From Pedobacter ginsengisoli (GTDB lineage Bacteria > Bacteroidota > Bacteroidia > Sphingobacteriales > Sphingobacteriaceae): 64,000 nucleotides of DNA. The notes beneath the pieces are model-generated. The model was given only the letters and a program-made list of their open reading frames with translations, did not search any database and was not told the origin of the DNA. Numbering within the stretch: position 1 is the stretch's first letter; every line of letters starts with the position of its first letter. The stretch is from the NCBI RefSeq assembly GCF_002736205.1, contig NZ_CP024091.1, positions 4,151,555 to 4,215,554 on the forward strand, in the 5' to 3' direction. The translations under genes and the position numbers were made by a program. Shown here piece by piece: positions 50,375-59,334 of the stretch.

Positions 50375-51958
50375 ATGAAAAAATCATACCTATACTCGCT
50401 TGCATCTCTTGCACTTGTAGCCTCCTTTATGTCCTGTAAAACCAAATCAGGAACTTCGGACAAGACAGGACTAGCCTATAATAAAAAGGAATATGGAGGA
50501 TTTCAGGTTAACAATAAATTCAAAAGAGGACCCGGCCCTGGTTTAGTTGAAATTGAAGGCGGTGTTTTTGTAATGAGTGGTAGCGCAATCAATGTTGCCG
50601 GACAAGAATTAAGCTCTTATAATCATAAAAGGGAAACAACAGTTTCTTCTTTTTATATGGATGAGACTGAAGTGTCGAACACGAACTGGCTGGAATACTT
50701 AAACTGGATAAGAACCAACTATCCAACTGATTACGAATATTACTACAACGAAATACCAGATACTTTGGTTTGGCGAAGACCATTGTCGTACAATGAACCC
50801 TATGTAGATAATTACCTGAGGCATCCTGCCTATCAGGATTACCCTGTTGTTGGTGTTACCTGGGAACAGGCTGAGCGTTATTGCGCATGGAGAACTGATA
50901 GAGTGAACGAGCTGCTGCTTCGTGATCAGGGTTATATGACTAGCTTTAAAGATATAAATGGTGATACCAGAAATGGTGTTGCTGCTGCAAGCTCCAGACC
51001 TACTGAACCTTTCAATACTGAAATTTACTTAAATGGACAGTATGATGATAAGGGTAAAAAGGCAATGAAAGATTTAAGCCCTACAAACGCCAAAACTGCT
51101 GATGCAGGTGCTAATGGCAATAAGGGTGCAACCAGAAATGTAAGACTGGAAGATGGTATTTTAAAACAACCTTATCGTTTGCCGACAGAAGCCGAATGGG
51201 AGTATGCTGCTCTGGGTTTAATTGGCAATACAGAATATGAAAATATCCATGAGAATAAGATTTATCCATGGAATGGCTTAGGGCTAAGCTCGGCAAAGAA
51301 AAAAACCCGCGGCTTAATATTGGCCAATTTTAAAAGAACAAAAGGTGATTATATGGGCGTTGGCGGTTCTTTAAATGATAAAGGAGGCTTAACGGTTCCT
51401 GTAAGATCTTATCTGCCTAATGATTTTGGCTTATATAATATGGCCGGGAATGTAAATGAATGGGTTGCAGATGTATACCGTTCTAAAACTTTTGAAGCTG
51501 CTGATGCATTTAATCCTTACAGGGGAAATTTTTATGAAGATAAAAAAGTAGCAGACCCTAATACAGGAAGAATAGAAAAAGATAAACATAACCGTCCTGT
51601 TATGATTGCAGCTGTAACTGCAAGAAAGCAAACATGGGCAGAGAAACAAGCTGCAGCAAGTAAACCTGCAGATTCGGTAAACACTTATGCTGATCAAAGG
51701 GGATACAGAGATAAAGCAAACGACCTGTACGGTGAAATTACATTGATCACAGATAAATCAAGGGTTTATAAAGGTGGGTCATGGGACGATCAGGCCATGT
51801 GGTTAAATCCTGCAACCAGGAGATTCCTTCAACAGGATGAATCAACTGCTGACATTGGATTCAGATGTGCGATGACCATGCTTGGAGCCTCAGAAATCAG
51901 GTCAATGGGGAAACCTCAATTTAAGAGTAGACCACAAAAGGCATTTAGAGGTAGGTAG
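50375..51958 (+). CDS. gldJ: Gliding motility / T9SS lipoprotein GldJ
   Basis: 527 residues from ATG 50375 (MKKSYLYSLASLALVASFMSC, lipobox Cys at 21); a TTG twelve bases upstream is not needed. The FGE-sulfatase fold follows: GPGLVEIEGGVFVMSG, TVSSFYMDETEVSNTNWLEY, HPAYQDYPVVGVTWEQAERYC, PYRLPTEAEWEYAA and NMAGNVNEWVADVY, ending GGSWDDQAMWLNP and IGFRCAM. The YNEPYVDNYLRHPAY block separates GldJ from its paralogue GldK. It forms helical outer-membrane-associated tracks required for gliding and for stability of other Gld proteins. Confidence 0.92.
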   Translation: MKKSYLYSLASLALVASFMSCKTKSGTSDKTGLAYNKKEYGGFQVNNKFKRGPGPGLVEIEGGVFVMSGSAINVAGQELSSYNHKRETTVSSFYMDETEVSNTNWLEYLNWIRTNYPTDYEYYYNEIPDTLVWRRPLSYNEPYVDNYLRHPAYQDYPVVGVTWEQAERYCAWRTDRVNELLLRDQGYMTSFKDINGDTRNGVAAASSRPTEPFNTEIYLNGQYDDKGKKAMKDLSPTNAKTADAGANGNKGATRNVRLEDGILKQPYRLPTEAEWEYAALGLIGNTEYENIHENKIYPWNGLGLSSAKKKTRGLILANFKRTKGDYMGVGGSLNDKGGLTVPVRSYLPNDFGLYNMAGNVNEWVADVYRSKTFEAADAFNPYRGNFYEDKKVADPNTGRIEKDKHNRPVMIAAVTARKQTWAEKQAAASKPADSVNTYADQRGYRDKANDLYGEITLITDKSRVYKGGSWDDQAMWLNPATRRFLQQDESTADIGFRCAMTMLGASEIRSMGKPQFKSRPQKAFRGR

Positions 51959-51976
51959 CCTAATAGCATATAAAAC

Positions 51977-52010
51977 AAGAAAGGGAGCATTTTTAAGTGC
52001 TCCCTTTCTT
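51977..52010. terminator. Bidirectional terminator between gldJ and the biotin carrier gene
   Basis: AAGAAAGGGAGCA (51977-51989) and TGCTCCCTTTCTT (51998-52010) form a 13-bp perfect stem with an 8-base T-rich loop. It lies between convergent genes and can end both transcripts. Confidence 0.88.
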
Positions 52011-52012
52011 GT

Positions 52013-52510
52013 TTATTGAAATTGAATCAATAGCTCATTTTTCTCTACCTTATCTGCCTTGCTAATGAGAATCCTTTTAATAATTCCGGAGGTTGGAGAC
52101 TTAATCACATTTTCCATTTTCATGGCCTCCAGAACAATCAGGCTTTCCCCCTTGCTTACTTCCTGCCCTTCGGTAACCAGCACACTCAAAACCAAACCTG
52201 GCATGGGTGCCTTAATTTCACTAACCTTGCTGACCTGACCACTATCCATACCCATTTGCTTAAGCAATTGATCGTACTGATCTTCCATATCTATGGTATA
52301 GGTAGTTCCGTTTACCTTAATGATACTTGTTTTATCGGCCTTATTTTCATGAACCAGCTCAATGTTGTACGATTTGTTATTGTATATAACATGGGTATGA
52401 GTATCGCTTAGTGGTTTAGCATCTACAACTACTTCTACTCCATTAACGCTCATTAAATCATTATTGATTTCGACATCAAAATTGTAATGTCCGTTTACGC
52501 TTACCTTCAT
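52013..52510 (-). CDS. Biotin/lipoyl-containing acyl-CoA carboxylase carrier protein
   Basis: 165 residues. The N-terminal half is a beta-rich linker found in propionyl/methylcrotonyl-CoA carboxylase carrier subunits of Bacteroidota; the C-terminal 75 residues are a biotinyl domain with IVLEAMKMENVIKSPTSG (biotinylated Lys in A-M-K-M) and EIKAPMPGLVLSVLVTEGQEV. It carries CO2 between carboxylase and transferase subunits, none of which is visible next to it. Ends 2 bases before the DUF4159 gene; the two overlap a common transcript with rsmE. Confidence 0.88.
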   Translation of the reverse strand: MKVSVNGHYNFDVEINNDLMSVNGVEVVVDAKPLSDTHTHVIYNNKSYNIELVHENKADKTSIIKVNGTTYTIDMEDQYDQLLKQMGMDSGQVSKVSEIKAPMPGLVLSVLVTEGQEVSKGESLIVLEAMKMENVIKSPTSGIIKRILISKADKVEKNELLIQFQ

Positions 52511-52512
52511 AT

Positions 52513-53169
52513 CTATTGTGTTAATGCATATTGAATTAAATTTGCGCCCATTTTAAGCGCGCTAGATCGCTTTTCCTGAGTGTCGCCAGGATAAGTACCA
52601 TAATCCTCCCAGCCATTACCTAAATCGCATTCATAAGTGTAGTAACAAACAATGCGCCCCTCCCATATTAATGCAAAGCCCTGAGGCCTTTTATTATCAT
52701 GTTCATGAATTTTGGGCAAGCCATTTGGGAACTTAAACTTTTGGCTATATATTGGATGATTGGCGGGTAACTCCGTAAATGTTAATTCGGGAAATACCTT
52801 CTTCATTTCCTTTCTGATAAATTTATCCAGTCCGTAGTTGTCATCGATATGCAGGAAGCCTCCGCCTATTAAATATTTACGAAGATTATTTGCTTCAGCT
52901 GTGCTAAACACCACATTGCCATGCCCTGTTAGGTATACAAATGGATAGTTAAATATTTCAGCACTACCAACTTCAACAATTGCCTCCTGGGGGGCAAAGT
53001 TGGTTTGCAGGTTTTTATTACAAAAATCAATAAGATTAGGAAGTGCGGTTCTGTTGGCATACCAATCCCCTCCGCCGTTATATTTCAGTTTGGCTAATTT
53101 ATACGTTGGCGAATGGAAGCCTGATAACAAAAAGATTATTCCAATAAAAAAAAGGGTTCTGAACTTCAT
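52513..53169 (-). CDS. DUF4159 family protein
   Basis: 218 residues with a signal peptide (MKFRTLFFIGIIFLLSGFHS). LKYNGGGDWYANRTALPNLI, FVYLTGHGNVVFSTAEANNLR, GGGFLHIDDNYGLDKFIRKEM and YYTYECDLGNGWEDYGTYPGD are highly typical DUF4159 blocks. The fold is a flavodoxin/GATase-like alpha/beta domain, exported, of unknown function. The stop-start overlap with rsmE is 4 bases (ATGA), so they are cotranscribed and translationally coupled. Confidence 0.88.
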   Translation of the reverse strand: MKFRTLFFIGIIFLLSGFHSPTYKLAKLKYNGGGDWYANRTALPNLIDFCNKNLQTNFAPQEAIVEVGSAEIFNYPFVYLTGHGNVVFSTAEANNLRKYLIGGGFLHIDDNYGLDKFIRKEMKKVFPELTFTELPANHPIYSQKFKFPNGLPKIHEHDNKRPQGFALIWEGRIVCYYTYECDLGNGWEDYGTYPGDTQEKRSSALKMGANLIQYALTQ

Positions 53170-53870
53170 CTATTTAAATAATTCACTTCAAAACAGGCAG
53201 CTAAAGCAGCGGTTTCTGTTCTTAGTCGTGTATTACCTAAAGTTAATGGTTTGTAGCCATTTTGCAAAGCCAATTCAATTTCCTGAGGTGTAAAATCGCC
53301 TTCCGGTCCAATGAGAATAGTATAATTCTGACGAGGCTTGGCAATCTGGCTGATGTATTGCCTGGACGACTCATCTATACAATGAGCAATCATCTTATGG
53401 TCTGCGTTTGCTATTTTCAGGAAATCAGAGAGATTTATTTGAGGGTTAATCTTTGGATGATAAGCCTGTAGTGACTGCTTAACAGCAGAGGTAACTACTT
53501 TAACCAGGCGATCTTCTTTAACTACCCGGCGCTCTGATCTGTCGCAGATTATTGGCGTAATCTCCTCAATGCCTATTTCGGTTGCTTTTTCCAAAAACCA
53601 TTCTAACCTGTCGATGTTTTTAGTGGGAGCAACAGCAATGTGCAAACGATGATTCCGCTTATTGTAGTTATGGGTTGCTTCGAGTACCTTAAGCGTAACA
53701 TTTTTCTTTGTCTGGCTTACAATTGCTGCTTTGTAAAGCCCTCCAACGCCATCGATAAGATAAACTTCTGATCCAATATTTAACCTTAAAACCCTTATGC
53801 AATGTTTGCTTTCATCCTCATTTAAGACATATTCATCAGCAGTGATGTCTGGTGTATAAAAAACATGCAT
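53166..53870 (-). CDS. rsmE: 16S rRNA (uracil1498-N3)-methyltransferase RsmE
   Basis: 234 residues, standard length. The PUA-like N-terminal domain (LNEDESKHCIRVLRLNIGSEV) is followed by the SPOUT catalytic domain with its C-terminal trefoil knot: LIGPEGDFTPQEIELA and LGNTRLRTETAALA, which form the SAM-binding site. It methylates U1498 in helix 44 of the small subunit. The 3' end overlaps the DUF4159 start; upstream gap to the CorC-like gene is 11 bases. Confidence 0.95.
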   Translation of the reverse strand: MHVFYTPDITADEYVLNEDESKHCIRVLRLNIGSEVYLIDGVGGLYKAAIVSQTKKNVTLKVLEATHNYNKRNHRLHIAVAPTKNIDRLEWFLEKATEIGIEEITPIICDRSERRVVKEDRLVKVVTSAVKQSLQAYHPKINPQINLSDFLKIANADHKMIAHCIDESSRQYISQIAKPRQNYTILIGPEGDFTPQEIELALQNGYKPLTLGNTRLRTETAALAACFEVNYLNR

Positions 53871-53881
53871 GACAAGGTAGA

Positions 53882-55198
53882 TTAATGATTGTCGACCATA
53901 TCACTTTTACTAATTACCAGCTCGAGTTTTATGGTTTCTATATTTTGTTCCGTTTTCTTTAAGATGGTAAATAAATAGCCATAACATTCTTCGCTATCAC
54001 CCACCTCGGGTATCCTGCCGAATGCGTGAGAAACAAGCCCTCCTACAGTATCAAAATCCTCGTCCTCCGGTAAATCATGAGGCAAATGTTCATTTACATC
54101 ATAAACCGTTGCATAAGCATTAATGATAAATTCTGTATCTGATATTTTTTCAACTGTTGGCTTTTCCTCATCATACTCATCCTGTATCTCACCAACGATC
54201 TCCTCAACTATATCTTCAAGAGTTACCATTCCGGCGGTACCACCAAATTCATCAATTACAATAGCAATTTGAATACGTTTTTGCTGAAGTTCACTTAGCA
54301 GATCATTTATCTTTTTTGTTTCGGGAACAAAGTATGGTTTTCTGATGATATCATTTAAAGACCACTCTTTATTATCCGCCAATAAAGGCAGGATGTCCTT
54401 TGCGTGTACAATTCCTATAATTTTATCAATTATATCATCATAAACCGGCATTCTTGAATATCCCTCACCAATTATTGTTTCTACTACTTCCTGCTTAGGT
54501 GTAGACAACTCGATTCCAGAAATTTTAGTTCTTGGAACCATAATATTTTTAACAACACGCTCATTAAAATCGAAAACATTCTTAATAAGTTCATGTTCAT
54601 TGGTATCAAGCGCACCACTTTCTTTACCCTGATCCAACAGGTAATACAACTCTTCGGTACTATGTACTGATTCATGCCCACCAACATTGGATATGCCAAA
54701 CAACTTAAGAATTACATTAGCTAAACCATTCAGAACCCATATAAATGGCCTGAATAACCAATAAAACGCCTGAAGAGGCACAGCAATGAATAATGTGGTT
54801 GCTACCGGCCTTTGTATTGCTACAGATTTTGGGGCAAGCTCGCCAAATACAATATGCATAACTGTAATAAACAAGAATGCAATAAACGTAGATATTGAGG
54901 TAATGTAAACCTCAGATAAATTAAAGTTAATCAGCGCATCGTGAACAATGTTATGCATTACAGATTCACCGACCCAACCCAATCCAAGAGAGGCAAGAGT
55001 AATACCCAGCTGTGTTGCGGCTAAATAACCATCAAGATGCTGGGTAATATATTTTGCGATATTAGCAACTCTACTTCCGGATTTAGCTTTAATTTCAATT
55101 TGCGAGGCCCTAACCTTTACAATTGCAAATTCTGCGGCAACGAAAAATCCGTTCAGCGCAACTAAGAAGAATGTTAAAAATATCTTGAGACCTTCCAT
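53882..55198 (-). CDS. Hemolysin C/CorC family membrane transporter (CNNM/DUF21-CBS)
   Basis: 438 residues. Three to four N-terminal membrane spans of the CNNM (DUF21) domain at about 1-195, with FVAAEFAIVKVRASQIE at the start, a pair of CBS domains (about 210-340; FDFNERVVKNIMVPRTKISG and IVIDEFGGTAGMVTLEDIVEE), and a CorC_HlyC domain at the end. Family members transport or regulate magnesium/cobalt and may be gliding-related (GldE is a near relative, but has a different N-terminus). Its start overlaps the ppa stop by one base, giving coupled translation. Confidence 0.88.
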   Translation of the reverse strand: MEGLKIFLTFFLVALNGFFVAAEFAIVKVRASQIEIKAKSGSRVANIAKYITQHLDGYLAATQLGITLASLGLGWVGESVMHNIVHDALINFNLSEVYITSISTFIAFLFITVMHIVFGELAPKSVAIQRPVATTLFIAVPLQAFYWLFRPFIWVLNGLANVILKLFGISNVGGHESVHSTEELYYLLDQGKESGALDTNEHELIKNVFDFNERVVKNIMVPRTKISGIELSTPKQEVVETIIGEGYSRMPVYDDIIDKIIGIVHAKDILPLLADNKEWSLNDIIRKPYFVPETKKINDLLSELQQKRIQIAIVIDEFGGTAGMVTLEDIVEEIVGEIQDEYDEEKPTVEKISDTEFIINAYATVYDVNEHLPHDLPEDEDFDTVGGLVSHAFGRIPEVGDSEECYGYLFTILKKTEQNIETIKLELVISKSDMVDNH

Positions 55199-55752
55199 TA
55201 AGAGTTTTTATTTCTAAACTTTTCGTCATAAAGGGCTATACTTTCCTGAATGACTTTATGTGCATATCTAACACCTAACAGGTGTTCAATAGTCACCTTT
55301 TTTTCTTCCAATGCCTTATAGTCCTGGAAAAATTTAACTATTTCTTTCATTGTATGCGGAGGCAAATCAGCTAAATCATTAATATAATTAACCGACATGT
55401 CGTTTTTCGCTACTGCAATGATTTTATCATCTTGTTCGCCGTTATCTACCATATGCATCACACCAATAACTTTTGCTTCAATTATTGATAATGGATAAAC
55501 ATCCACTGAGCACAATACCAAAATATCCAGCGGGTCATTATCATCGCAATAAGTTTGCGGAATAAAGCCATAATTAGCGGGGTACATAACCGAAGAGAAA
55601 AGCACTCTATCTAATTTAATCAAATTAGACTCTTTATCTATTTCATATTTTGCTTTCGAACCTTTTGGAATTTCTATAATGGCATTAACAGTTTCAGGTA
55701 AATTTTCGCCTGGAGAAACGCTGTGCCATGGATGATGATCGTAATTACTCAT
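55198..55752 (-). CDS. ppa: Inorganic diphosphatase (family I)
   Basis: 184 residues. EIPKGSKAKYEIDKESNLIKL, ANYGFIPQTYCDDNDPLDILV (Asp-rich Mg2+-binding signature D-x-D-P-x-D) and LADLPPHTMKEIVKFFQDYKALE are family I pyrophosphatase segments. It hydrolyses PPi to drive biosynthesis. The length is typical for Bacteroidota soluble enzymes. Between the DedA gene (8 bases upstream) and the CorC-like gene. Confidence 0.95.
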   Translation of the reverse strand: MSNYDHHPWHSVSPGENLPETVNAIIEIPKGSKAKYEIDKESNLIKLDRVLFSSVMYPANYGFIPQTYCDDNDPLDILVLCSVDVYPLSIIEAKVIGVMHMVDNGEQDDKIIAVAKNDMSVNYINDLADLPPHTMKEIVKFFQDYKALEEKKVTIEHLLGVRYAHKVIQESIALYDEKFRNKNS

Positions 55753-55760
55753 TTTTTATT

Positions 55761-56423
55761 TTATTGTTCTGTATTTGTTGTTTCTTTATCTGTGTTACTT
55801 ACCACTTTCTTTTTCACAAACGTAATGATAAGAGGAATGGTTGTAACAATAATAAAGCCTATAATTATATATAATAAATAATCTGTTATTTCTTTTTCAA
55901 ATCTTTTACCCAGGAAATAACCCAGCAAAGTTAAGGAAGCTATCCATAATATTGCACCTGCAATGTTATATAATGCAAATCTTTTAAAATCAAGCTTAAC
56001 CACGCCGGCAAAAATCGGAGCAAAAGTTCTGACTATGGGAACAAACCTGCCCATAATTAAAGCAAAAGCTCCCTGTTTATTGTAATATTCCTCGGCAGCT
56101 TTTAAATAACGTTTTTTAAAGAAGAAAGTATCCTTTCTGTGGTACAGAACCGGTCCCGTCTTTCGACCAAACCAATATCCCGTAAAATTACCTGAAATGG
56201 CTGAAATGCATAAACCTAGTATAAGTACATATATGTTTACATCCAGCTTTCCGGTTGCTACAAACATACCTGCAAGAAATAAAAGGTAATCGCCCGGCAG
56301 AAAGAAACCAAAAAACAACCCGGTTTCTGCAAAAATAACGAACATTACAACATAAAAACCACCTTCTTTAAGTAATTTCTCAGGGTCGATAAAATGCTGT
56401 AATGAAGTCCAGAAATCTTGCAT
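55761..56423 (-). CDS. DedA family membrane protein
   Basis: 220 residues with about five hydrophobic segments. LFFGFFLPGDYLLFLAGMFVATG and GRFVPIVRTFAPIFAGVVKLDF are the DedA/SNARE-associated Golgi-domain signatures, including the conserved Arg and Gly-Arg-F-x-P motif. DedA proteins are lipid (undecaprenyl phosphate) scramblases or flippases and support envelope integrity. The end VSNTDKETTNTEQ is a hydrophilic tail. Adjacent to ppa and following the nuoN gene by 45 bases on the same strand. Confidence 0.9.
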   Translation of the reverse strand: MQDFWTSLQHFIDPEKLLKEGGFYVVMFVIFAETGLFFGFFLPGDYLLFLAGMFVATGKLDVNIYVLILGLCISAISGNFTGYWFGRKTGPVLYHRKDTFFFKKRYLKAAEEYYNKQGAFALIMGRFVPIVRTFAPIFAGVVKLDFKRFALYNIAGAILWIASLTLLGYFLGKRFEKEITDYLLYIIIGFIIVTTIPLIITFVKKKVVSNTDKETTNTEQ

Positions 56424-56468
56424 AGTTCAATTACTCGTAAAACTACAAATAATTATCTAGAGAAATGG

Positions 56469-57842
56469 TTATATCAAATTTAAAATTACTGAAGGATATA
56501 CCCCTAAAAATAGCGTAATAATAACAGAAAAAACCAGGACTGCCTTGTATTGAACCGGCACTTCCAGTTCAATCTCATTGCCCTCTTTAAAGTACATTGC
56601 TATTATCACTTTAAAATAATAATAAAAGCCAACCAGCGCATTTAAAATAGCAAAAGCAACAAGAAGAATCTGATATTCGCCCATCACATTCAGGAACATT
56701 AAATATTTCCCGATAAAACCTGCTGTTAATGGTATACCCGCTAATGACAACATAGCTACAGTAAGTACCAGAGCAGTTAATGGATTTCGTTTGGCCAGGC
56801 CATTAAAACTATCGAAGTGATCATTTCCTGTTTTCTGTTTAACCATAATCAGAACAGCGAATGCAATAATACTTGCAAAAGTATAAGCAGCTGCATAAAC
56901 CAATACATTATTTGCAGAGGTTGACGACAAGGTAATTAGGGAAAACAACAGATAACCTGCATGAGATATACTTGAGTAAGCAAGCATTCTTTTAAAGTTT
57001 TTCTGAAATAAAGCTGTAACGTTTCCAATAAATAGTGTTATACAAACAATTGCAATTAATGGCGGCAACCAGAAATCGTGTAACGGAGCAAATGCATCAG
57101 CAAACAAACGTAAAAAGGCAGCGAAACCAGCTGTTTTTACAACTGTTGACATAAAAGTTGTAATCAAGGTTGGCGCTCCTTCATAAACATCAGGAGTCCA
57201 GAAGTGAAAAGGTGCTGCCCCAACTTTAAAGCTTAATCCAATCAACATCAGAATAACGCCAGGATAAAACATCGGCGAGATCGATTTATAGTTACCAACT
57301 AAATACTGGTTAATTGTTTCCAAATCAAAAGAGCCTGTGGCTCCATAAATCAGGGTAATTCCAAACAACAGGAAACCCGTTGAAAATGCACCCATTAAAA
57401 AGTACTTCAAAGAAGCCTCATTTGATGCAAAATTACTTTTACGAATACCTGCCAGGATATATAAACAAACAGACATAATCTCGATGCCAATAAACAACAT
57501 TGACATGTTCTTGTAGGATACCATAATTATGATCCCTGCCAGTGCAAATAATATTAAGGTGAAATATTCAGCAATATTTTCACTATCAGAGGCAAAATAG
57601 TTTTGTGTGAGCAGAAATATAAATAATGTCCCCAGGATTGTTATGCCTGAAAAAGCTAATGCAAAATTATCCATCTGCATCATGCCGAAGTAGGTTTGAT
57701 TAGTGTTCCATGAAGTAGCTACAAAAGCCAGTGAAATAAGCAGTCCAATAAGAGTTATGGGTAATAATGCTTTTTTAGCCTTAAACAAACCTGCATAAAG
57801 CACTACTAAAGCTGTAACAGTAATTGTTATGATGATATTCAT
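56469..57842 (-). CDS. nuoN: NADH-quinone oxidoreductase subunit N
   Basis: 457 residues with about 13-14 membrane helices. Conserved antiporter-like proton-channel elements include KYFLMGAFSTGFLLFGITLIYG, KVGAAPFHFWTPDVYEGAPT and RMLAYSSISHAGYLLF. NuoN is one of three proton-translocating antiporter-like subunits in the membrane arm. It is the last gene of the nuo operon, 4 bases after nuoM. Confidence 0.96.
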   Translation of the reverse strand: MNIIITITVTALVVLYAGLFKAKKALLPITLIGLLISLAFVATSWNTNQTYFGMMQMDNFALAFSGITILGTLFIFLLTQNYFASDSENIAEYFTLILFALAGIIIMVSYKNMSMLFIGIEIMSVCLYILAGIRKSNFASNEASLKYFLMGAFSTGFLLFGITLIYGATGSFDLETINQYLVGNYKSISPMFYPGVILMLIGLSFKVGAAPFHFWTPDVYEGAPTLITTFMSTVVKTAGFAAFLRLFADAFAPLHDFWLPPLIAIVCITLFIGNVTALFQKNFKRMLAYSSISHAGYLLFSLITLSSTSANNVLVYAAAYTFASIIAFAVLIMVKQKTGNDHFDSFNGLAKRNPLTALVLTVAMLSLAGIPLTAGFIGKYLMFLNVMGEYQILLVAFAILNALVGFYYYFKVIIAMYFKEGNEIELEVPVQYKAVLVFSVIITLFLGVYPSVILNLI

Positions 57843-57846
57843 TTGC

Positions 57847-59313
57847 TTAGTTTACCGATGTTAATTTTTGTGTTACTTGTTCTATTAAATGCTGCACTGA
57901 TGCTTCGGAAAGTTGTAATATTGGTTTTGGATAAACACCTAGTACAATAATTAGTGCACAGATAATGTATAATACTATTCTTTCAGAACCTTTTACGTCT
58001 GTAAAGGTAATTGTTAAATCGTTCGTTTTTCCAAGCATAACGTTCTGGTACATTCTGAACATATAAACAGCTCCGAAAATAATTGTTAATCCTGCAAAAA
58101 CAGCCACCCAGATATTGTACTGATAAACTCCGATTAATAACAAAAATTCTCCGATAAAACCATTCGTACCCGGTAAGGCAACAGTTCCAAGAACTATAAT
58201 CAAAGCGGTAATTGCCAATACCGGTGCTTGTTTAGCAATTCCACCTAGTTCACTTATTTTATTAGTTTTTAAGCGGCTTGAAATAATATCTAGAACAAAA
58301 AACAAGCCTACCACGTTAATACCATGACTAAGCATTTGAATCATTGCTCCCTGCATACCTTGTGTGTTCAGGGCAAAAATGCCTGCACTGATTAAGCCAA
58401 CGTGAGCAATGGAAGAATAGGCAACCAATCGCTTTGCATCTTTTTGTGTAAATGCTATAATTGAGGCGTATACAATTCCTACAACTGACAATATAATGGC
58501 CACATGTCCCCAGTCTTGAACTCCAGAAGGCACAATTGGCAACAACCACCTGATAACGCCATAAATACCCATTTTTAACATGATACCCGCCAACAGCATT
58601 GTACCTGCTGCAGGAGCCTCAGTATAAGTATTTGGCTGCCAGGTATGGAAAGGAAATACCGGCATTTTAATAGCGAAAGCAATAAAAAATGCCCAAAATA
58701 TCCAACACTGCTGTGTAGCATCTAAATTAAGATTATAGAAAGCCTGGATGTCAAAATTATGCGCAGGGTTTTGTAAGTACAAATAAATTAAACCCAAAAG
58801 CATAAACAACGAACCTGCAATCGTATAAACAAAGAACTTCATGTTTACCTTAATGCGGTCTTTACCTCCCCAAACTGCACAGATAAAGTAAATCGGTATT
58901 AGCGCAGCCTCCCAACCAATATAGAATAAGAAAGCATCAAGAGATGTAAACACAATAAGCAATCCGCTTTGCATAAAAAGAATTAAAGCAAAAAATGCAT
59001 TTTGGCTCTTGTAGTTATGCTGATAGCTTGCCAATATGATTAATGGTATTAACACATTGGTTAATAATATGGTGATCATACTTATACCATCTACACCAGC
59101 ATGAAAGTTTATTCCAAGATCACGAATCCATGAGTAGTTTACTACAAACTGAGTAGTAGCATCCGGGGTGAAATTGCATACCATTGCCAATGCTAATGCT
59201 AAAGAGACAATTGCTGAAACCAATGCTACATGCTTTGCTGCATTTCCGGAAAGAGCGGTAACCAAGGCACCTAGCAATGGTAAAAATATAAGAAGTAGTA
59301 AAAGTTGTTCCAT
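57847..59313 (-). CDS. nuoM: NADH-quinone oxidoreductase subunit M
   Basis: 488 residues, about 14 helices. DGISMITILLTNVLIPL, FYIGWEAALIPIYFICAVWG, KMPVFPFHTWQPNTYTEAP and KRLVAYSSIAHVGLI are NuoM blocks holding the conserved Glu and Lys of the proton channel. The ATG at 59313 gives MEQLLLLLIFLPLLGAL. 21 bases after nuoL. Confidence 0.97.
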   Translation of the reverse strand: MEQLLLLLIFLPLLGALVTALSGNAAKHVALVSAIVSLALALAMVCNFTPDATTQFVVNYSWIRDLGINFHAGVDGISMITILLTNVLIPLIILASYQHNYKSQNAFFALILFMQSGLLIVFTSLDAFLFYIGWEAALIPIYFICAVWGGKDRIKVNMKFFVYTIAGSLFMLLGLIYLYLQNPAHNFDIQAFYNLNLDATQQCWIFWAFFIAFAIKMPVFPFHTWQPNTYTEAPAAGTMLLAGIMLKMGIYGVIRWLLPIVPSGVQDWGHVAIILSVVGIVYASIIAFTQKDAKRLVAYSSIAHVGLISAGIFALNTQGMQGAMIQMLSHGINVVGLFFVLDIISSRLKTNKISELGGIAKQAPVLAITALIIVLGTVALPGTNGFIGEFLLLIGVYQYNIWVAVFAGLTIIFGAVYMFRMYQNVMLGKTNDLTITFTDVKGSERIVLYIICALIIVLGVYPKPILQLSEASVQHLIEQVTQKLTSVN

Positions 59314-59334
59314 TATGTTTTCCTGAACGATCTT

